Positions 60,631-64,000 of a DNA stretch of 64,000 nt are shown piece by piece. The notes beneath the pieces were generated by a model. That model did no database searches and was not told where the DNA came from. It was given only the letters and a program-made list of their open reading frames with translations. The stretch spans positions 23,750 to 87,749 of the forward strand of contig JAOXFI010000017.1 of NCBI GenBank assembly GCA_029232285.1, given 5' to 3'. The stretch is from Agmasoma carcini (nom. nud.). Its lineage: Eukaryota; Microsporidia; Thelohaniidae. The translations under genes were made by a program, and so were the position numbers. Position 1 is the stretch's first letter. Each line of letters starts with the position of its first letter.

Positions 60631-63078
60631 ATGATTCGTAAATATGAAGAGTTCCATGTGAGAAAGCGTAGGCATAAGGCAGAATGTATACTAAAAAAAC
60701 GATCAGTGACCCACCAGGATAAGCATAAGGCGGAATCGATGCTTCAGGAAGCAAATATGCTCTATATTGATGGAAACTATCCACAATGTATTGGTCTACT
60801 TGAAGAGATTATAAAACTAAATCCAACTAACAATAGGAGCTACTATTTGCTTGGTCTAATATATGAAGAAAAGTATGATTTTAAAAAGGCTGAGTTGGGT
60901 TATTTTTTAGCAGCAGCCCTAAAAAATGATATAAGGATGTGGGAAAAGGTGATAGGTTGTCTACATGAAAAGAGTGATAAGAAAAAGCAAATATTAGCAA
61001 TTGACAAGGTACAAAGAAAGTGTCCACGTAAAGCTAATTTAGATCTTAAAATGTCACTTCTAGAGAAAAAATATGATAAGATAGCTTGTCAGATTGAACT
61101 TTTTCAATATAACGGAGTAGATGAAACCATCTTTAATAAATTCGAAAAAAGATGGGCAGGGAGCTACATCAAAAATATTAATAAGAGACTTGTTCAGTGT
61201 ATAAAGAAAGTGCCTGGGGCTCAAACCGAATTTTTTATAAGAAATACTATTTATAGTTTATATAAGCTTTCGGAATGGAGTGATATCAATAGGATGTACA
61301 ATAATTATTACTTAAATGTTGCAGATGAGGTTCATATAGAAGTTCTGCTTATAAAATATATTTCTGATATGAATTCAGATACGTCACTTGAACAACATTA
61401 CAATAAATTAAAACATATTATTGAAGTTTTAGAGAATGCTTCTGATATTAAACAAAAGTGTGATGAAATTTTAAAGAATGTGATTCAGCTTCAGATGAGT
61501 GCTGATGGTATTGATACATTAGTTAATGTCTTGAATGGGAAGCTAGGAAAGAGAATATTAGCTATCAAATTTTCAGCCTTTGAAAAAATATTTAGTTTGG
61601 GTGACAAAAATAAAGCTTTGGGATATTTAACTGAAATTATAAAAGAGAATCCAAGTGACTTAAAAGTTCAAAAGTGCTTGTACGACATTTACACTGATAT
61701 CGGTCAAAATGAGCTAGCCAAGCAATTTAAGGTAGCAAATGAAATAGTTTCAAATGTTGAAACTCGTGAAAAGGGTAAGGCTGAAATTCTTTCTAGAGAT
61801 CTTTGTGATGATTTAAGAAAGCGTTATTTAAACATAAGAGATGTGAATGTTGATGATTTTAATATTGAAGGGGTTGATGACCTGCTCCACAACTTCTTTT
61901 ATTCGCAAGAAGTTTGTTATTATAAATGGGAGGAATATAAATACTATAGAAAGAGGTACAAGATACAATCCAATGCAATAAGTGATAACGGTAATGCTAT
62001 TTGTAATGAGGATTCTTTATCTGGTATAGAATCAGTAAGCGATATAAATACATTGAATGTAATTAAAAAACATGAATCTTTGGGATTAAATAATGATTTA
62101 GAGGTAATTGAAGACTTAGAATCAGTAAGTGATATAAATACATTGGAGGTAATTGAAAAACATGAATATTTGGGAATAAAAAATGATTTAGAGGTAATTA
62201 ATGAACAGGAATTAAACACAAAGACACTCCCCAGTGATGGTAATAATTTCAAAAGAGAGTATTTTCTTGGATTATTAGCCCATGAGTGGATATATTTGCT
62301 AAAAAAGACGATTTACCATCACATTAGGAGGGAAGAGTTTGAAGAAGCCGCCTTGATCGTTGATAAGTGTATTGAATCGCCATTTTTCAAACATAGTTGC
62401 TCGTTTTTGCAATTTTGTTTTATCGGACTTTGTATTTATAAAAGACTTGAGAACTATGAAAAGATCACTGAAATTACCATTGAGATGTTTAGGAAATATG
62501 ATTGTTCTTCTATTTATTTTTTCTATTATATTTGTTACACTATCCCTAACTATTATGATTTAAAAAATTTCGTTGTACTTCAAAAGATGTCACAGAAGAT
62601 TGCTACTAGGTGGTATCAAATCCAGGAAGGCTCCCTGATTGAAGAAAGAAAATGTTATTACTTTAGAGGGATTCCTTCTATGTTTATGTTGTCAAGTTCA
62701 TATCTTTCACGGTGTCTTTTCTCTGTAACCATAAATTTTATAGAGAATCTAAACCCCAAAAGTGATAAAGAGAAGCTGTTGTTAGGGATGGTTTTGGTTC
62801 ATCACTGTGGTAGTAGAAGTATTTCTGAGAAGGAAAGATTGTTTATGTGTGGGGTCAAGCTAATTGGAGAGGTGGGGGACTCATGTTTAAAGTTTTATAA
62901 CTTAGGAAGGTGTTATCATTATATTTCTAAATATCCCCAGGCAGAGAAATTTTATCTGATGGCAATGAAAACAGATAATATTGCACTTAGAAAGATTACA
63001 GTTTATAATTTGATGTTGATATTTAGAAATACCAAGAGTAGTACATTAAGGTTTCATATTCTCAAGAAAATAACATGA
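60631..63078 (+). CDS. TFC4: TFIIIC subunit with TPR repeats (Tfc4/tau131)
   Basis: Assembly subunit of the RNA polymerase III factor TFIIIC, which places TFIIIB on tRNA genes. TPR repeats begin at about residue 30: ESMLQEANMLYIDGNYPQCI, LLEEIIKLNPTNNRSYYLLG, LIYEEKYDFKKAELGYFLAA, the Tfc4 arrangement (first TPRs plus DIRMWEKVIGC). Helical repeats fill the rest, with a TPR-like GRCYHYISKYPQAEKFYLMA at the end. Residues about 465-525 are an acidic linker with a 30-residue tandem duplication. It has 815 residues against about 1025 in yeast. ATG 60631, after CCCCTTTA, is preferred. ATG 60553, overlapping the SRP19 start codon in one CCATGG palindrome, would add 26 residues. Confidence 0.82.
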   Translation: MIRKYEEFHVRKRRHKAECILKKRSVTHQDKHKAESMLQEANMLYIDGNYPQCIGLLEEIIKLNPTNNRSYYLLGLIYEEKYDFKKAELGYFLAAALKNDIRMWEKVIGCLHEKSDKKKQILAIDKVQRKCPRKANLDLKMSLLEKKYDKIACQIELFQYNGVDETIFNKFEKRWAGSYIKNINKRLVQCIKKVPGAQTEFFIRNTIYSLYKLSEWSDINRMYNNYYLNVADEVHIEVLLIKYISDMNSDTSLEQHYNKLKHIIEVLENASDIKQKCDEILKNVIQLQMSADGIDTLVNVLNGKLGKRILAIKFSAFEKIFSLGDKNKALGYLTEIIKENPSDLKVQKCLYDIYTDIGQNELAKQFKVANEIVSNVETREKGKAEILSRDLCDDLRKRYLNIRDVNVDDFNIEGVDDLLHNFFYSQEVCYYKWEEYKYYRKRYKIQSNAISDNGNAICNEDSLSGIESVSDINTLNVIKKHESLGLNNDLEVIEDLESVSDINTLEVIEKHEYLGIKNDLEVINEQELNTKTLPSDGNNFKREYFLGLLAHEWIYLLKKTIYHHIRREEFEEAALIVDKCIESPFFKHSCSFLQFCFIGLCIYKRLENYEKITEITIEMFRKYDCSSIYFFYYICYTIPNYYDLKNFVVLQKMSQKIATRWYQIQEGSLIEERKCYYFRGIPSMFMLSSSYLSRCLFSVTINFIENLNPKSDKEKLLLGMVLVHHCGSRSISEKERLFMCGVKLIGEVGDSCLKFYNLGRCYHYISKYPQAEKFYLMAMKTDNIALRKITVYNLMLIFRNTKSSTLRFHILKKIT
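62027..62206 (+). repeat. 90-bp in-frame tandem duplication inside TFC4
   Basis: Two adjacent 90-bp units encode ESVSDINTL(N/E)VI(K/E)KHE and then LG(L/I)(N/K)NDLEVI. They differ at a limited number of sites, so the duplication is fairly recent. It lies in the acidic linker, not in a TPR. Confidence 0.9.
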
Positions 63079-63625
63079 TATTGATTTTTATATTAATGAA
63101 ATGCCCTATTGCTACATGATTTTTATTAGTTTTTGATATTAAATAAATCTATAATATTTATGGTTTTTTTCCTATTTAATTTTTATATTAAATTATATGT
63201 TTGAATATTGATATATTTTTTATTAATAAAATTGAGATATAAAATATATTTCATATGTTTAATTTTAAAATGAATTTGTATTGATCCAGAATGATGTTGA
63301 AAAGGTGATTTAGATAATAAAAAACAAAAATTTTATTAATGGTTTGTATATTAGTAACAACCCTTTCAAAGGAGTAAAGTTTTCTTGCTCAGTTGATAAT
63401 ATAGCTTTTGCTTGCTACAAAGTCAATTTTAGTAACTATTTTAAAAGAATCGGCATAATATTAAATGTTTTTTGTGGTATTTAAATACCATTACACAAGT
63501 CAGTTATTTTATGTTTTAGATGATTTGAAAATGTACCATAAGCTATAATTATTCGCGAACTTAATTTGTCTAAGTGTGTGCAAATAAAATATATCAAAAA
63601 ATTAAGAAAAAATAAATATAAATAT
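63079..63625. other. Intergenic, no gene seen
   Basis: A+T-rich DNA between the TFC4 stop and the right-edge transposon. Nothing was recognised. Confidence 0.55.
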
Positions 63626-64000
63626 ACAGTACACCAAAAAAAAACCGGACACCTCAAAAAATTTCTTTAAAAGGTGTGAATTTATAAATAAAAAGATGAT
63701 TTGAGCATAATTGTATAAGTATATCTATAACATTTTTTATTTTTTTAAATCGCGAATTTTATATAAACTCTTTTGATAAATTTGATAAATTTTTTAATTA
63801 AAAACCAATAAAAAACCCGGACACCAAGAAAAATATCATATAATTTCCCCTCCTTGTATAACTATAAATAAAAAATACAAAACAAATACCCTAATGGGTA
63901 AACATGTTTCTGAATTCGACAAGGGTCGAATTTTTCAGCTATTTTCTATGGGGTTTTCAATACGCGAAATCAGTGTAAAAACCGACTTAAAAAGATCTAC
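63626..64000 (+). mobile_element. Tc1/mariner element, family A copy 4 (runs off window)
   Basis: Begins after TA with CAGTACACC then AACCGGACACCTC. The motif recurs about 190 bp inside as ACCCGGACACC, so the transposase-proximal end carries two copies in the same orientation. It is in the opposite orientation to copies 1-3. Sequence decay is low: ACCCTAATGGGTAAACATG and the following coding part are clean. Confidence 0.88.
63894..64000 (+). CDS. Tc1-type transposase, N-terminus (family A copy 4)
   Basis: The frame opens at ATG 63894 with MGKHVSEFDKGRIFQLFSMG, followed by FSIREISVKTDLKRST, and is still open at the window edge after 36 codons. This is the DNA-binding helix-turn-helix start of Tc1 transposases (xxSxREIAxKTGxSRST). 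In copies 1-3 the same region has stops. Whether the catalytic part is intact cannot be seen here. Confidence 0.8.
   Translation, partial: MGKHVSEFDKGRIFQLFSMGFSIREISVKTDLKRS

Noticed and set aside
1..64000. CRISPR arrays, bacterial operons, riboswitches
   Set aside because: All repeats seen are direct minisatellites or transposon ends without regular spacers, and the genes are eukaryotic.

Overview
The window looks like nuclear DNA of a microsporidian. Genes are single-exon, have no visible introns, and sit tightly in clusters (several pairs are 17-60 bp apart). Eukaryotic proteins are often shorter than their yeast counterparts: separase has 673 residues, coatomer beta' 694, and TFIIF beta 229. 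DNA between genes is very A+T rich. Most start codons follow an A/T box of the form AAATTTT and then CC or CCC within about 10 bp of the ATG, a start-site signal reported for Microsporidia. The gene content is that of a eukaryotic parasite core genome. The species cannot be named from the sequence alone. The intergenic DNA is much larger than in Encephalitozoon and carries many decayed DNA transposons, so a larger, transposon-bearing microsporidian genome is likely.

Layout. 1-8.7 kb: NFS1 (runs off the left edge), a decayed Tc1/mariner element, an orphan seven-helix membrane protein, a Y-family DNA polymerase (kappa type), a ketoacyl-CoA-reductase-like SDR, and ribosomal uL14. 9.1-15.3 kb: an orphan, OLA1, TFIIF beta, a second type of Tc1 element, a small orphan and TRM112. 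15.7-23.3 kb: a large WD40 protein of BRWD/PHIP type, another decayed Tc1 copy with a nested insertion, two orphans and tRNA-Arg(CCU). 24.2-29.7 kb: a deleted Tc1 copy, a 10-bp minisatellite, separase, a second minisatellite and ELP3. 30-45 kb: DBP2, an orphan, uS15, calcineurin A, a small orphan, coatomer beta', a NEO1-type flippase, a GLTSCR-like protein and a coiled-coil protein with a KEN box. 44.9-53.9 kb is a gene-free island filled with Tc1 and Merlin/IS1595-type transposons, one of them structurally complete. 53.9-63.1 kb is dense: KNL1/Spc7, a kinesin, eS4, CAF1/POP2, uL4, SRP19 and the TFIIIC TPR subunit. The right edge enters another Tc1 copy whose transposase start is still open.

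Together the genes cover translation (uL14, uS15, eS4, uL4, OLA1, TRM112, ELP3, tRNA-Arg), transcription and mRNA turnover (TFIIF, TFIIIC, the BRWD-like and GLTSCR-like proteins, DBP2, CAF1), chromosome segregation (separase, KNL1, kinesin), secretion and membranes (SRP19, COPI, NEO1, a KAR-like SDR), Fe-S assembly (NFS1), calcium signalling (calcineurin) and damage tolerance (polymerase kappa). The points most worth a second look are the KAR-like SDR without its catalytic lysine, the seven-helix orphan, the RS(I/V)(S/T)GR(R/K) repeats in the WD40 protein, the two minisatellites bracketing separase, and the transposon island.
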